Assembly: GCA_032111745.1 (NCBI GenBank)
Contig: JAULUH010000588.1
Span: forward strand, 1 to 17,732
Source of the DNA: JAULUH01 sp032111745
Lineage (GTDB): Bacteria; Chloroflexota; Anaerolineae; JAAEKA01
Direction of reading: 5' to 3'
DNA length: 17,732 nucleotides
The notes beneath the pieces are model-generated. The model was not told the DNA's origin, ran no database searches, and was given only the letters and a program-made list of their open reading frames with translations. Both the position numbers and the translations under genes were made by a program. This document shows positions 1-6,723 of the stretch, in pieces (the stretch's first letter is position 1; each line of letters starts with the position of its first letter).

Positions 1-209
1 GAGGGGGTCTTGATGCAGCTGGGAGGCGGGTGATGGGGTGCGGGGCACAGGTCAGACCACGCGGGTGCCAGGACTGGGCGGCCGCGGAGGGCCGCGCCCT
101 ACGCGGGATGGGGGTCTTGGCGCAGCAAAGGGGGGTGATGGGGCGATCTCGCCCTGCCGGTATCGCCTATCGCCCAGGCTATCCAGGCCGGCTCGTTCCT
201 GGGCATAGG
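1..209. other. Left-edge non-coding region
   Basis: No gene is supported here. The stretch is G-rich with several short inverted motifs, for example GGGCGATCTCGCCC near 138-151, but no coding signal with a start, ribosome binding site and recognisable product. Reading frames continue into it from the protease gene downstream, but the residues before position 255 are low-complexity Gly/Arg-rich and do not resemble the family. It could contain the end of an upstream transcription unit outside the window. Confidence 0.5.
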
Positions 210-215
210 TTGTAC

Positions 216-245
216 TTGCGGGTGCAAGGCACCTGGTGCTACAAT
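216..245 (+). promoter_or_regulatory. Sigma-70-type promoter of the first site-2 protease gene
   Basis: A -35-like TTGCGG at 216-221 and a -10 TACAAT at 240-245 are separated by 18 bp, and a TG at 237-238 makes an extended -10. The predicted transcription start is about 252-253, only 2-3 bases before the ATG at 255. The mRNA would then be leaderless or nearly so. There is no Shine-Dalgarno between the -10 and the ATG. This is inference from sequence; the -10 match is good and the -35 match only fair. Confidence 0.5.
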
Positions 246-254
246 CCCTGTCCT

Positions 255-1427
255 ATGCAAGATCAAATGACGGCTCACTTGGCATGGGAACGGGCCGGCA
301 CCGGTGCCCTGGCCGCGGCGGTGGCGGACGTGATGCAGGTGGAGGACGTGACCGACGGGGTCGCGGTGGAAACAGCGGCGCTGATGACCGCGCGCGCGGA
401 CACCGCGGCGCGCGAGGCCGACGCCGTGCGCCTGCGCGGGCAGCTGACCATGCCCTCGGACCAGGCCTACGACCGGGTTGCACAACGCTTTCGCCGGCTG
501 GGCTACACGGCGCTATTGCGCCGCGAGGACGGCGGCGGTCCCGGCCAGGCGTTCTTTGCCGTGCCGGGCGAGCTGCGCCAGGCCCGGCAGCGCATCGCGG
601 TAGCGGCAGCGCTGTTCGCCCTGACCGTGGTATCCTGCCTGTTCGTCGGCGCCCAGTACGTGGAGGGGCTGACGGCGGCAAACTGGAACCTGCTGGACGG
701 CCTCCCCTACACCGCAGGCCTGCTGGGCATCCTCCTGGCCCATGAGTTCGGCCACTACCTGGTGGCCCGGCGCCTGGGCACCCCGGTGAGCCTGCCCTAT
801 TTCCTGCCCATGCCGCTGGGCCTGGGCACCTTCGGCGCCTTCATCAACATGACGGCGCCGCCACGCAACCGGCGCCATCTGCTGGCGATCGCCGCGGCCG
901 GGCCCCTGGCCGGGCTGGTGGTGGCCATCCCCGTGCTGTGGATCGGCCTCGGCCTGAGCAGCGTGCAGCCCTTGCCGCCGCAGGGCGGGTACCAGATCGA
1001 GGGGAACTCGCTGCTGTATGCGGGCATGAAGTACCTGGTGTTCGGCCGATTATTACCCTCGGCGGGCGAGGACGTGTTCATCCACCAGTTGGCGTTCGCC
1101 GGCTGGGTGGGCCTGCTGGTCACCGGGCTCAACCTGATCCCGGCCGGCCAGCTGGACGGCGGCCACATCCTCTATGCCATGACTGGCGAGCGGGCGGCGA
1201 AGCTGGTCTTCTGGGTTATCCTGGCTGTGATGGCGGCGCTGAGCCTGCTCTACACGGGCTGGCTGCTGTGGGTGTTCCTGATCTTCCTGCTGGGCCGCCT
1301 GCGCGTCATGCCGCTGGACGACGTCACCGACCTCACGCCGGGGCAGCAGGCGCTGGCGGCGGCCATGATCGTGATCTTCGTGCTGGTGTTCACCCCCCGC
1401 CCGTTTACATTCGTGCCACCCATGTAG
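255..1427 (+). CDS. Site-2 protease family membrane metalloprotease (M50, EGY-like)
   Basis: Integral-membrane zinc protease that would cut substrates within or near the bilayer. The 390-residue product has a soluble N-terminal part (about 1-105) with a region resembling the N-terminal domain of chloroplast EGY and cyanobacterial homologues. After that come a first membrane helix (about 112-132), the zinc-binding HEFGH at residues 163-167 within a helix, a PFFLPMP-like YFLPMPLGLGTFGAF segment, and the second active-site motif GQLDGG with Asp301. Several further helices end at a short hydrophobic tail. No PDZ domain is seen, unlike the RseP-type enzyme at 8069. The ATG at 255 was chosen because the frame upstream is not family-like and the promoter -10 lies 10 bases before it. 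The YfhO-like gene follows after 30 bp, so the two are probably co-transcribed. The substrate is unknown. Family assignment is firm; the start is moderately sure. Confidence 0.88.
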   Translation: MQDQMTAHLAWERAGTGALAAAVADVMQVEDVTDGVAVETAALMTARADTAAREADAVRLRGQLTMPSDQAYDRVAQRFRRLGYTALLRREDGGGPGQAFFAVPGELRQARQRIAVAAALFALTVVSCLFVGAQYVEGLTAANWNLLDGLPYTAGLLGILLAHEFGHYLVARRLGTPVSLPYFLPMPLGLGTFGAFINMTAPPRNRRHLLAIAAAGPLAGLVVAIPVLWIGLGLSSVQPLPPQGGYQIEGNSLLYAGMKYLVFGRLLPSAGEDVFIHQLAFAGWVGLLVTGLNLIPAGQLDGGHILYAMTGERAAKLVFWVILAVMAALSLLYTGWLLWVFLIFLLGRLRVMPLDDVTDLTPGQQALAAAMIVIFVLVFTPRPFTFVPPM

Positions 1428-1457
1428 CAGGGCCCATGAGACGTGCTGGGAACTGCT

Positions 1458-4181
1458 ATGATTGAGCGGATCAGGGCCAGGCGGCACGACCTGCTGGCAT
1501 TGGTTGTCGCAGTCATCGCCATCTCCCTGTTTCACGCCCGGGGCATCAGGCCGGGCTACACGTTTCTCCCTGTAGACCTGGCCAACAACCTGTACCCGTG
1601 GCGGACCGGGGAGGCCGGGGAGGCCCTGCAGAATCCGCTGATCACCGACCCCCTGTTCGAGTTCTACCCCTACCTGAGCTTTGCGGTCGACACGGTGCGG
1701 GAGACCCACAGCTGGCCGCTGTGGAATCCGGGCATCCTGCTGGGCCACCCGGCCTTCGCGGATCCGGTCACCCAGACCTTCTATCCCGCCTATCTTCTGC
1801 TGGGCCTGGTGCTGGGCACGGCCCGGGCCCTGGCCATCGGCCCCTGGCTCCACGCGGTGCTGGCCGCATGCTTCACCTATGGCTTCTTGCGCACCCTGGG
1901 CTGCGGCCCGCGGCCGGCCCTGCTGGGGGCCCTGGCCTATGCCCTGAGCGGCCACATGGTGACCTGGTTCGAGACCAGGCAGTGGATCAGCACCCTGACC
2001 TGGCTGCCCGCGGTGCTGTGGGCCTTCGAGCTAGCCATGAGCCGGCGGCGTTGGCCCTACCTGGCGCTGGCCGCGCTCTGCACCGGCCTGGCACTGCTCG
2101 GCGGCCAGGTCCAGCTGGTGGTTGCCTTTGCAGTCTTCCTGCTGGGCTACGCTGCGCTGCGGGCGATGGAGGAGCAACGCCGTGGCTACGGCCAGGGTCC
2201 CTGGCCCCTGGTGGGGGCATCGTTCATCCTGCTCATGGGGGGTGCCCTGGCGGCGATCCAGCTCCTGCCCCTGGCCGAGCTTCTCCCCTTGAGCCTGCGC
2301 TCAGCGGACACCAGCCTGTTGGACTCGCTGCTGGAGCCCAGGCAGCTGATCACCCTCCTGGTGCCGGATTTCTTCGGCAACCCTGCCACTGTGGGTGAGT
2401 ACTGGGGCCAGTGGAATTACAGCGAGGGCACCATCTATGCCGGGGTCACGGTGCTGTTTCTGGCTATGCTGGCCCCGCTGACCACGCGCCGGCGCCGCTT
2501 CCTGGCGGCCGGGCTCAGCGGGATGGCATTGGTTGCGGTCTACTTCATAGTAGGGAGCCCGGGGGTGGCGCTGCTGGACCACCTGCCGCTGGCGCAGTTC
2601 GTCTCGCCAGGACGATCGGCCTTCCTTTTGCCCCTGTTGGCGGCCATCCTGGCGGCCCTGACCGTGGACGAGGCCGAGTCGCGGGGCGTGGCGGTGGTGG
2701 TCGCCGGCGTCCTGCTGGCGACGGTGGCCGGCCTGGCCTATGCCGGTAACTGGGGCCTGGCGCAGGAGCACGCTGAGCAGCTCCAGCAGCCGATCAGCCG
2801 CGCGGCCCTGCTCCTGGCTGCCGCCGTGATCGTCATGCTGCTGCGCACACGCCTCCCTCGCTGGCGAGGCTGGTGGGAGTGGGCGCTGGCAGCCCTGGTG
2901 TTCGTCGACCTGTTCCTGGCCGGCAGCCACTTCAATCCGGCCGGGCCCATTGAGGAGCTGCTGCCCCCGCACCCGGCTACGGACTACCTGCAGGCCAACG
3001 CCGGGGACCAGCGCGTGGCGCCCTATCTGTTGGGCTGGAACCACATATCCTATGGGCCCAACATCCTGTCGACGTATGGCATCGCCGAGCCGGGAGGCTA
3101 CTCCTCGCTGGTGCCCGGCCGGCTGCAGCAGCTGTTCCAGGCCGGAGACTCCGAAGGCCAGCACTGGAACATCCTGGGGATGGTCGATCCCTCGACGCGG
3201 CTGCTGGACCTGTTCCAGGTAGCCTACGCCGCATCGGCCTTCGAGCTGGACGATTCGGAGGTGCGGGCCGAGGTGCCGGCGGTGGGCTGCACAGGCAGCA
3301 CCGGCGAGATCACGGCCAGCGCCCCTGTTAGCGGCACGTTTACGGTGGTCGATACGGCGATCAACCGCCTGGATGTGCAGTTTCGCCACAGCCCAGCCGG
3401 CCCGGAGGCCGGCGAATTGTTGATCCGCCTGTGGCAAGGTGAGAACAGGGAGCGCCAGGTATTGGAGGCGCGGCAGCCGGTGGCCGAGCTACCCGACCAG
3501 CAGCCGGTGACCTGGTATTTTGCCGCGGAAGAGGACGCGGCGGGCCGTGCCTATCTGTGGGAGGTCGCGGCAGCCGGCGACGCGGCGCACACCGGCTCCA
3601 GCCTTTGCACGGATGGCGCCGGCCGGCCGGCGGTGGCCGTGTATGGCAGCCGGTGGGGGGAACTGTTCCAGGATCCGATCTACCTTCACCGGCGGTACGC
3701 CCCCATGCCGCGAGCCTACGTGGTGTATGGGGTGGAGGCCGTGCCGGACGATGCCGAGGCGGTGAGCCGGCTGCTGGACGAATCATTTGACCTGCGCCGC
3801 GGCGCGGTGGTGGCGGAGCCGGTGGATCTGCCGGAGACCAGCGACTTGCCGGCAACACCGGCGCAGATCGCCAGCTACACGCCTTCACGGGTAGTGGTGC
3901 AGGCGACGGCGGTGGAGCAAGGCTTGCTGGTGTTGGGAGACCTGTATTACCCGGGGTGGCAGGCGACGATCGACGGCCAACCGGCAGAGATCGTGCGGGC
4001 CAACTACGTCATGCGGGGCGTGGTCGTGCCGGCAGGAGCGCATATCGTGGAATACCGGCTGGCGCCAGCATCGCTGCGCCAGGGAGCACTGGTCAGCCTG
4101 GGGGCGGTGCTGCTGCTGGCGGCGCTGGTGTTGGGGGAACGGGTGCTACGACGGCGGGGTCGTCGTTGGCCGGGGAATTGA
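1458..4181 (+). CDS. YfhO-family large multi-pass membrane protein
   Basis: A 907-residue protein of the YfhO family (GT-C-like membrane proteins; Gram-positive YfhO is implicated in glycosylation of lipoteichoic acid). The N-terminal half has one membrane helix, then a motif ending PVDLANNLYPW that places an acidic residue after helix 1, as is usual in GT-C folds. About ten more helices follow to roughly residue 495. Residues from about 500 to 870 are mainly extracytoplasmic. Near the C terminus is the family-typical segment LYYPGWQATIDGQPAEI with the VPAGAH motif, then a final helix and an Arg-rich cytoplasmic end. A GTG at 1443 is an alternative start in frame. ATG 1458 is preferred because the protein then begins MIERIRARRHD directly before helix 1, with a weak GGGAA 5 bases upstream. 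The last 89 bp overlap the oppositely oriented SRAP gene. The acceptor and donor sugars cannot be read from the sequence. Confidence 0.82.
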   Translation: MIERIRARRHDLLALVVAVIAISLFHARGIRPGYTFLPVDLANNLYPWRTGEAGEALQNPLITDPLFEFYPYLSFAVDTVRETHSWPLWNPGILLGHPAFADPVTQTFYPAYLLLGLVLGTARALAIGPWLHAVLAACFTYGFLRTLGCGPRPALLGALAYALSGHMVTWFETRQWISTLTWLPAVLWAFELAMSRRRWPYLALAALCTGLALLGGQVQLVVAFAVFLLGYAALRAMEEQRRGYGQGPWPLVGASFILLMGGALAAIQLLPLAELLPLSLRSADTSLLDSLLEPRQLITLLVPDFFGNPATVGEYWGQWNYSEGTIYAGVTVLFLAMLAPLTTRRRRFLAAGLSGMALVAVYFIVGSPGVALLDHLPLAQFVSPGRSAFLLPLLAAILAALTVDEAESRGVAVVVAGVLLATVAGLAYAGNWGLAQEHAEQLQQPISRAALLLAAAVIVMLLRTRLPRWRGWWEWALAALVFVDLFLAGSHFNPAGPIEELLPPHPATDYLQANAGDQRVAPYLLGWNHISYGPNILSTYGIAEPGGYSSLVPGRLQQLFQAGDSEGQHWNILGMVDPSTRLLDLFQVAYAASAFELDDSEVRAEVPAVGCTGSTGEITASAPVSGTFTVVDTAINRLDVQFRHSPAGPEAGELLIRLWQGENRERQVLEARQPVAELPDQQPVTWYFAAEEDAAGRAYLWEVAAAGDAAHTGSSLCTDGAGRPAVAVYGSRWGELFQDPIYLHRRYAPMPRAYVVYGVEAVPDDAEAVSRLLDESFDLRRGAVVAEPVDLPETSDLPATPAQIASYTPSRVVVQATAVEQGLLVLGDLYYPGWQATIDGQPAEIVRANYVMRGVVVPAGAHIVEYRLAPASLRQGALVSLGAVLLLAALVLGERVLRRRGRRWPGN

Positions 4182-4794
4182 TCCGCGTAGACACCGGGTA
4201 GGCGGCCATGCGGTCGGCCGGGTAGGGGCGCAGGGCATCCAGCCAGGCCTCCTGGTGGGCACGGTCATCCAGCCACAGCTGCTCGTGCTCAGGCAGCAGC
4301 AGGGCCGGCATGCGGTTGTGGATGGGAGCCAGCAGCGCGTTGGGCTCGGTGGTGATGATGGTGAAGGTACGCAGGGTCTCCCCTTCCGGCGAGCGCCACG
4401 TCTCCCACAGGCCGGCAAAGGCGAAGGGCGCACCGGACTCCAGGGTGATGCGCATGGGGACCTTGCCGTAGGCGGTCTGCTGCCATTCGTAGAATCCATC
4501 GGCCAGCACCAGGCAGCGCCTTTTGTGCAGCGCGTTGCGGAAGCTGGGCTTCTCGGCCAGGGTCTCGGCCCGGGCGTTGATCATGCGGTTGCCGATAGAT
4601 GGGTCCTTGGCCCAGAAGGGGACGAGACCCCAGCGCAAGAGCTGGATGGCGCCAGCCTCTTCGTTGAGGATCACAGGGAGGTTCTGCGTGGGCGCGGCGT
4701 TGTAGCGCGGCGCCAAGCCCTCGGGCGGCAGGCTGGCGGCGAAGCGCTCGGCCAGGCGCTCGGGATCGGCAAAGATAGAGAAGCGTCCACACAT
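4093..4794 (-). CDS. SRAP domain protein (YedK/HMCES-like abasic-site shield)
   Basis: A SOS-response-associated peptidase family protein of 233 residues. It protects abasic sites in single-stranded DNA by forming a thiazolidine link through Cys2 after removal of the initiator Met. The product starts MCGRF, so Cys2 is exposed as required. Asn73 (in NARAET), Glu103 (in DGFYEW) and His159 (in HNRMP) match the active-site residues of E. coli YedK in kind and spacing. The domain core ends at NSPANDDP (about residues 206-213). The remaining 20 residues are a Pro/Ala-rich tail encoded inside the antisense overlap with the YfhO gene. The start is well supported by a GGAGG (plus-strand 4801-4805) 6 bases upstream of the ATG and by a promoter at 4951-4979. 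No lexA-type box was recognised, so SOS control is not claimed. Confidence 0.93.
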   Translation of the reverse strand: MCGRFSIFADPERLAERFAASLPPEGLAPRYNAAPTQNLPVILNEEAGAIQLLRWGLVPFWAKDPSIGNRMINARAETLAEKPSFRNALHKRRCLVLADGFYEWQQTAYGKVPMRITLESGAPFAFAGLWETWRSPEGETLRTFTIITTEPNALLAPIHNRMPALLLPEHEQLWLDDRAHQEAWLDALRPYPADRMAAYPVSTRINSPANDDPAVVAPVPPTPAPPAAAPPPG

Positions 4795-4800
4795 AAGCGG

Positions 4801-4805
4801 CCTCC
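4801..4805 (-). promoter_or_regulatory. Ribosome binding site of the SRAP gene
   Basis: GGAGG on the minus strand, 6 bases before the ATG. It fixes the MCGRF start, which matters because Cys2 is the catalytic residue. Confidence 0.75.
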
Positions 4806-4841
4806 AGGAGCTACAAGAGGATCGCTGTCTTCTAAGTCGGC

Positions 4842-4860
4842 GTCGAGGCTTCAGCCGGGA
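4842..4860. repeat. Dispersed palindromic repeat, copy 1 (degenerate)
   Basis: GTCGAGGCTTCAGCCGG differs by one base (C for T in the centre) from the core shared by the copies at 4885 and 17431. The core contains a small dyad GGCT-tt-AGCC. It lies in the 5' untranslated region of the SRAP transcript, 48 bp from the SRAP start codon. Confidence 0.7.
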
Positions 4861-4884
4861 TAGACCCTCAGAACGATCCTACCG

Positions 4885-4926
4885 CGCGGAGTCGAGGCTT
4901 TAGCCGGGCCTTTTGCGCCCGCCTCA
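4885..4926. repeat. Dispersed palindromic repeat, copy 2
   Basis: The 23-bp core (4885-4907), including GTCGAGGCTTTAGCCGG, is identical to positions 17431-17453. The similarity continues imperfectly through a gcgcc-cgcctca end. This copy is 49 bp from copy 1 in the same orientation and also lies in the SRAP leader. It is a REP-like, non-coding element; mobility is unknown. Confidence 0.78.
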
Positions 4927-4950
4927 CCACGCGTTCGCACTGATGTTCTA

Positions 4951-4979
4951 ATTATACTCGAGATCGGCCAGGGACACAA
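4951..4979 (-). promoter_or_regulatory. Promoter of the SRAP gene
   Basis: On the minus strand, a -35 TTGTGT (plus-strand 4974-4979) is followed after 17 bp by a perfect -10 TATAAT (plus-strand 4951-4956). Transcription would start near 4944 and give a leader of about 150 bases carrying both dispersed repeats. Confidence 0.65.
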
Positions 4980-4984
4980 CTCTC

Positions 4985-5098
4985 TCCGGCTCCTCTGGTC
5001 CAAGATCCGCTTTGCGCCCTTGGCGACTCTGCGGTTCCCTCCCTGGGGTTCCCTCTCCGCCATCCGCGTTCGTCTGCGTCGTCGTCCGCCCGGCCACA
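4985..5098 (-). repeat. Degenerate periodic GCAGA/GCGGA intergenic repeat
   Basis: Read on the minus strand this stretch is a run of related short words: CGCAGACGAAC, CGCGGATGGC, GGAGAGGGAACC, AGGGAGGGAACC, CGCAGAGTCGCC, GGCGCAAAGCGG. They are purine-rich, roughly 8-12 bases apart, and unlike the neighbouring genes. Similar stretches of repeated CGCAGAG-like words occur between genes in many environmental bacteria. No gene or confident RNA fold was recognised in it, and its boundaries are approximate. Confidence 0.4.
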
Positions 5099-5148
5099 GA
5101 CTGTACCGGTCTTCGGAGACTGGTCCAGTCTTTCCCTTTTTCATGCAT

Positions 5149-5177
5149 TTGACACCGCATCAGGCCCACCATATAAT
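5149..5177 (+). promoter_or_regulatory. Perfect consensus sigma-70 promoter for tRNA-Val
   Basis: TTGACA at 5149-5154 and TATAAT at 5172-5177 are both exact consensus hexamers with the ideal 17-bp spacer. This is the strongest promoter seen in the window. Transcription would begin about 5184, some 20 bases before the mature tRNA. With no T-rich terminator after the tRNA, it may also drive selA and the genes behind it. Confidence 0.88.
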
Positions 5178-5204
5178 GATCACGAGGCCATCTGGCCGTC
5201 CCCG

Positions 5205-5278
5205 GGGCGAGTAGCTCAGCTGGTTAGAGCGCTTCCCTTACAAGGAAGAAGTCACAGGTTCGAGTCCTGTTTCGCCCA
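5205..5278 (+). tRNA. tRNA-Val (anticodon TAC)
   Basis: A complete cloverleaf of 74 bases. The acceptor stem GGGCGAG pairs with TTCGCCC (one G-T pair). The D arm is GCTC...GAGC. The anticodon stem CTTCC/GGAAG encloses the loop CTTACAA, giving anticodon TAC. The T arm is ACAGG-TTCGAGT-CCTGT, and the discriminator is A at 5278. The 3' CCA is not encoded (next bases are CT), so it must be added enzymatically. No integrase gene or duplicated 3' end is nearby, so use as an attachment site is not suggested. Confidence 0.97.
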
Positions 5279-5293
5279 CTTCTCCCCATCACG

Positions 5294-5318
5294 GCCACCA
5301 GCACTTGATGCTGGTGGC
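5294..5318 (+). promoter_or_regulatory. Perfect 10-bp hairpin between tRNA-Val and selA
   Basis: Arms GCCACCAGCA (5294-5303) and TGCTGGTGGC (5309-5318) pair fully around the 5-base loop CTTGA. There is no following T tract, so it is not a standard intrinsic terminator. It starts 16 bases after the tRNA and ends 25 bases before the likely selA start at 5344. It could protect the 3' end of the tRNA precursor, attenuate readthrough, or act as a leader element for selA. The structure is seen in the sequence; its role is inference. Confidence 0.6.
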
Positions 5319-5343
5319 GCTATGCTCTGAGCCCCCTATCGAC

Positions 5344-6711
5344 ATGTCGCACGTCGAGCTACGCAAGCTGCCCGCCATCGACCGGCTGCTGCAGGTTCCA
5401 GCTGTGGCCGCTGCGCGCACCGCCTACGGCCACGATCTAACAGTGCAAACGGCCCGGGATCTGCTGGACGAAACCCGCCAGGCTATCCTTGACGGGGATC
5501 CAGCACCCAGGGCCGAGGACCTGGCCGCAGCGTTGCTGGCGCGGCTGGAGGCTGCCATCCGGCCCACGCTGCAGCCCGTGATCAATGCCACAGGGGTCAT
5601 CGTGCATACCAACCTGGGCCGGGCGCTGCTCAGCGCGGAGGCACGGGCCGCCATGGCCCGCGCCGGTGCGGCCTATAGCAACCTGGAGTACGACCTGGAG
5701 GCGGGGCAGCGGGGCTCGCGCTATGGGCACGCCGTAGCCTTGCTGCAGGAGCTGACCGGCGCCGAGGATGCGCTGGTGGTCAACAACAACGCCGCGGCCC
5801 TGCTGCTGTGCCTGATGGCCCTGGCCCGGGACCGGCAGGTCATCATCTCGCGCGGCCAGCTGGTGGAGATCGGCGGCGGCTTCCGTATCCCCGATGTGCT
5901 GGCTACCAGCGGCGCGCACCTGGTGGAGGTCGGCACCACCAACCGCACGCACCTGCGCGACTTCGAGGCTGCCATCGGGCCCGCTACCGCGGCCCTGTTG
6001 CGCGTGCACTCCTCGAACTTCCGCCAGATCGGGTTTACGGCGGAGGTGAGCCTGCCGGAGCTGGTGGCCCTGGGCCGGGAGCATGGCCTGCCCGTGATCG
6101 ACGACCTGGGCAGCGGCACGCTGCTGGACACGCAGCCCTTCGGGCTGGCCTATGAGCCCCGGGTGCAGGATAGCGTGCAGGCGGGGGCGACGCTGGTCAC
6201 TTTTAGCGGCGACAAGCTGCTGGGAGGGCCGCAGGCCGGCCTGATTGCCGGCCAGGGCGAGGCCATCACTCGGCTGCGGCGCCATCCCCTGACCCGTGCC
6301 CTGCGCGTGGACAAGACGACGTTGGCCGCCCTGGCCGCCACGTTGGTCCATTACCTGCGGGGTGAGGCGGTGGATAAAATCCCGGTGTGGCGCATGATGG
6401 CGGCCAACCCTGAGGATCTCAGCCTCCGGGCAGCCGGATGGGCGGACACGCTCCGGGCCAGGGGCATTGCTGCCGAGGTGCGTCCGGGCCAATCCACGGT
6501 GGGAGGGGGCTCGCTGCCGGGCGAGACCCTGCCCACGCACCTGCTGGCCCTTCCTGGTGGGTCGCCCGATAGCCTGGCCGCGGCCTTGCGCCGGGGCCAG
6601 CCGCCGGTGGTGGCGCGCATTGTGGACGATGCAGTCTGTTTCGACCCGCGCACGGTGCTGCCGGAGGAGGATGGCGCCCTGGTCGACGCCATTCTGCAGG
6701 CTGTGCATTGA
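5344..6711 (+). CDS. selA: L-seryl-tRNA(Sec) selenium transferase (selenocysteine synthase)
   Basis: PLP-dependent enzyme that converts Ser-tRNA(Sec) to Sec-tRNA(Sec) using selenophosphate. It is cytosolic, and bacterial SelA is a homodecamer. The 455-residue product matches the family end to end (E. coli SelA is 463). It has LPAIDRLL near the N terminus, then INATGVIVHTNLGRALLS, SNLEYDLEAGQRGSR, VVNNNAAALLL, GQLVEIGGGFRIPDV and GTTNRTH. The PLP-lysine motif SGDKLLGGPQAG has Lys291. In-frame starts at TTG 5305 and ATG 5308 fall in the loop of a perfect hairpin and would add 12-13 atypical residues, so ATG 5344 is preferred, though it lacks a clear Shine-Dalgarno. The stop is followed directly by the Shine-Dalgarno of the next gene. 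The partners selB, selC and selD are not in this window. Confidence 0.95.
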   Translation: MSHVELRKLPAIDRLLQVPAVAAARTAYGHDLTVQTARDLLDETRQAILDGDPAPRAEDLAAALLARLEAAIRPTLQPVINATGVIVHTNLGRALLSAEARAAMARAGAAYSNLEYDLEAGQRGSRYGHAVALLQELTGAEDALVVNNNAAALLLCLMALARDRQVIISRGQLVEIGGGFRIPDVLATSGAHLVEVGTTNRTHLRDFEAAIGPATAALLRVHSSNFRQIGFTAEVSLPELVALGREHGLPVIDDLGSGTLLDTQPFGLAYEPRVQDSVQAGATLVTFSGDKLLGGPQAGLIAGQGEAITRLRRHPLTRALRVDKTTLAALAATLVHYLRGEAVDKIPVWRMMAANPEDLSLRAAGWADTLRARGIAAEVRPGQSTVGGGSLPGETLPTHLLALPGGSPDSLAAALRRGQPPVVARIVDDAVCFDPRTVLPEEDGALVDAILQAVH

Positions 6712-6715
6712 GGAG
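6711..6715 (+). promoter_or_regulatory. Ribosome binding site of the DUF126 gene
   Basis: AGGAG begins on the last base of the selA stop codon and sits 8 bases before the ATG at 6724. This favours ATG 6724 over the in-frame GTG at 6718, which would leave only 2 bases of spacing. Confidence 0.75.
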
Positions 6716-6723
6716 ATGTGGGT

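Noticed and set aside
210..215. TTGTAC as the -35 of the first promoter
   Set aside because: It is 24 bp from the -10, too far. TTGCGG at 216-221 gives 18 bp.
30..254. Upstream extension of the site-2 protease frame to position 30
   Set aside because: The added residues are low-complexity Gly/Arg-rich and would place a good promoter inside the gene. The family-like sequence starts after 255.
2301..3437. A long minus-strand open frame inside the YfhO gene
   Set aside because: Composition is Gln/His/Arg-rich and featureless; the plus-strand frame gives membrane helices and the family C-terminal motif.
5205..5278. tRNA-Val as an integration site of a mobile element
   Set aside because: No integrase, no duplicated tRNA 3' end and no phage or plasmid gene is visible on either side.
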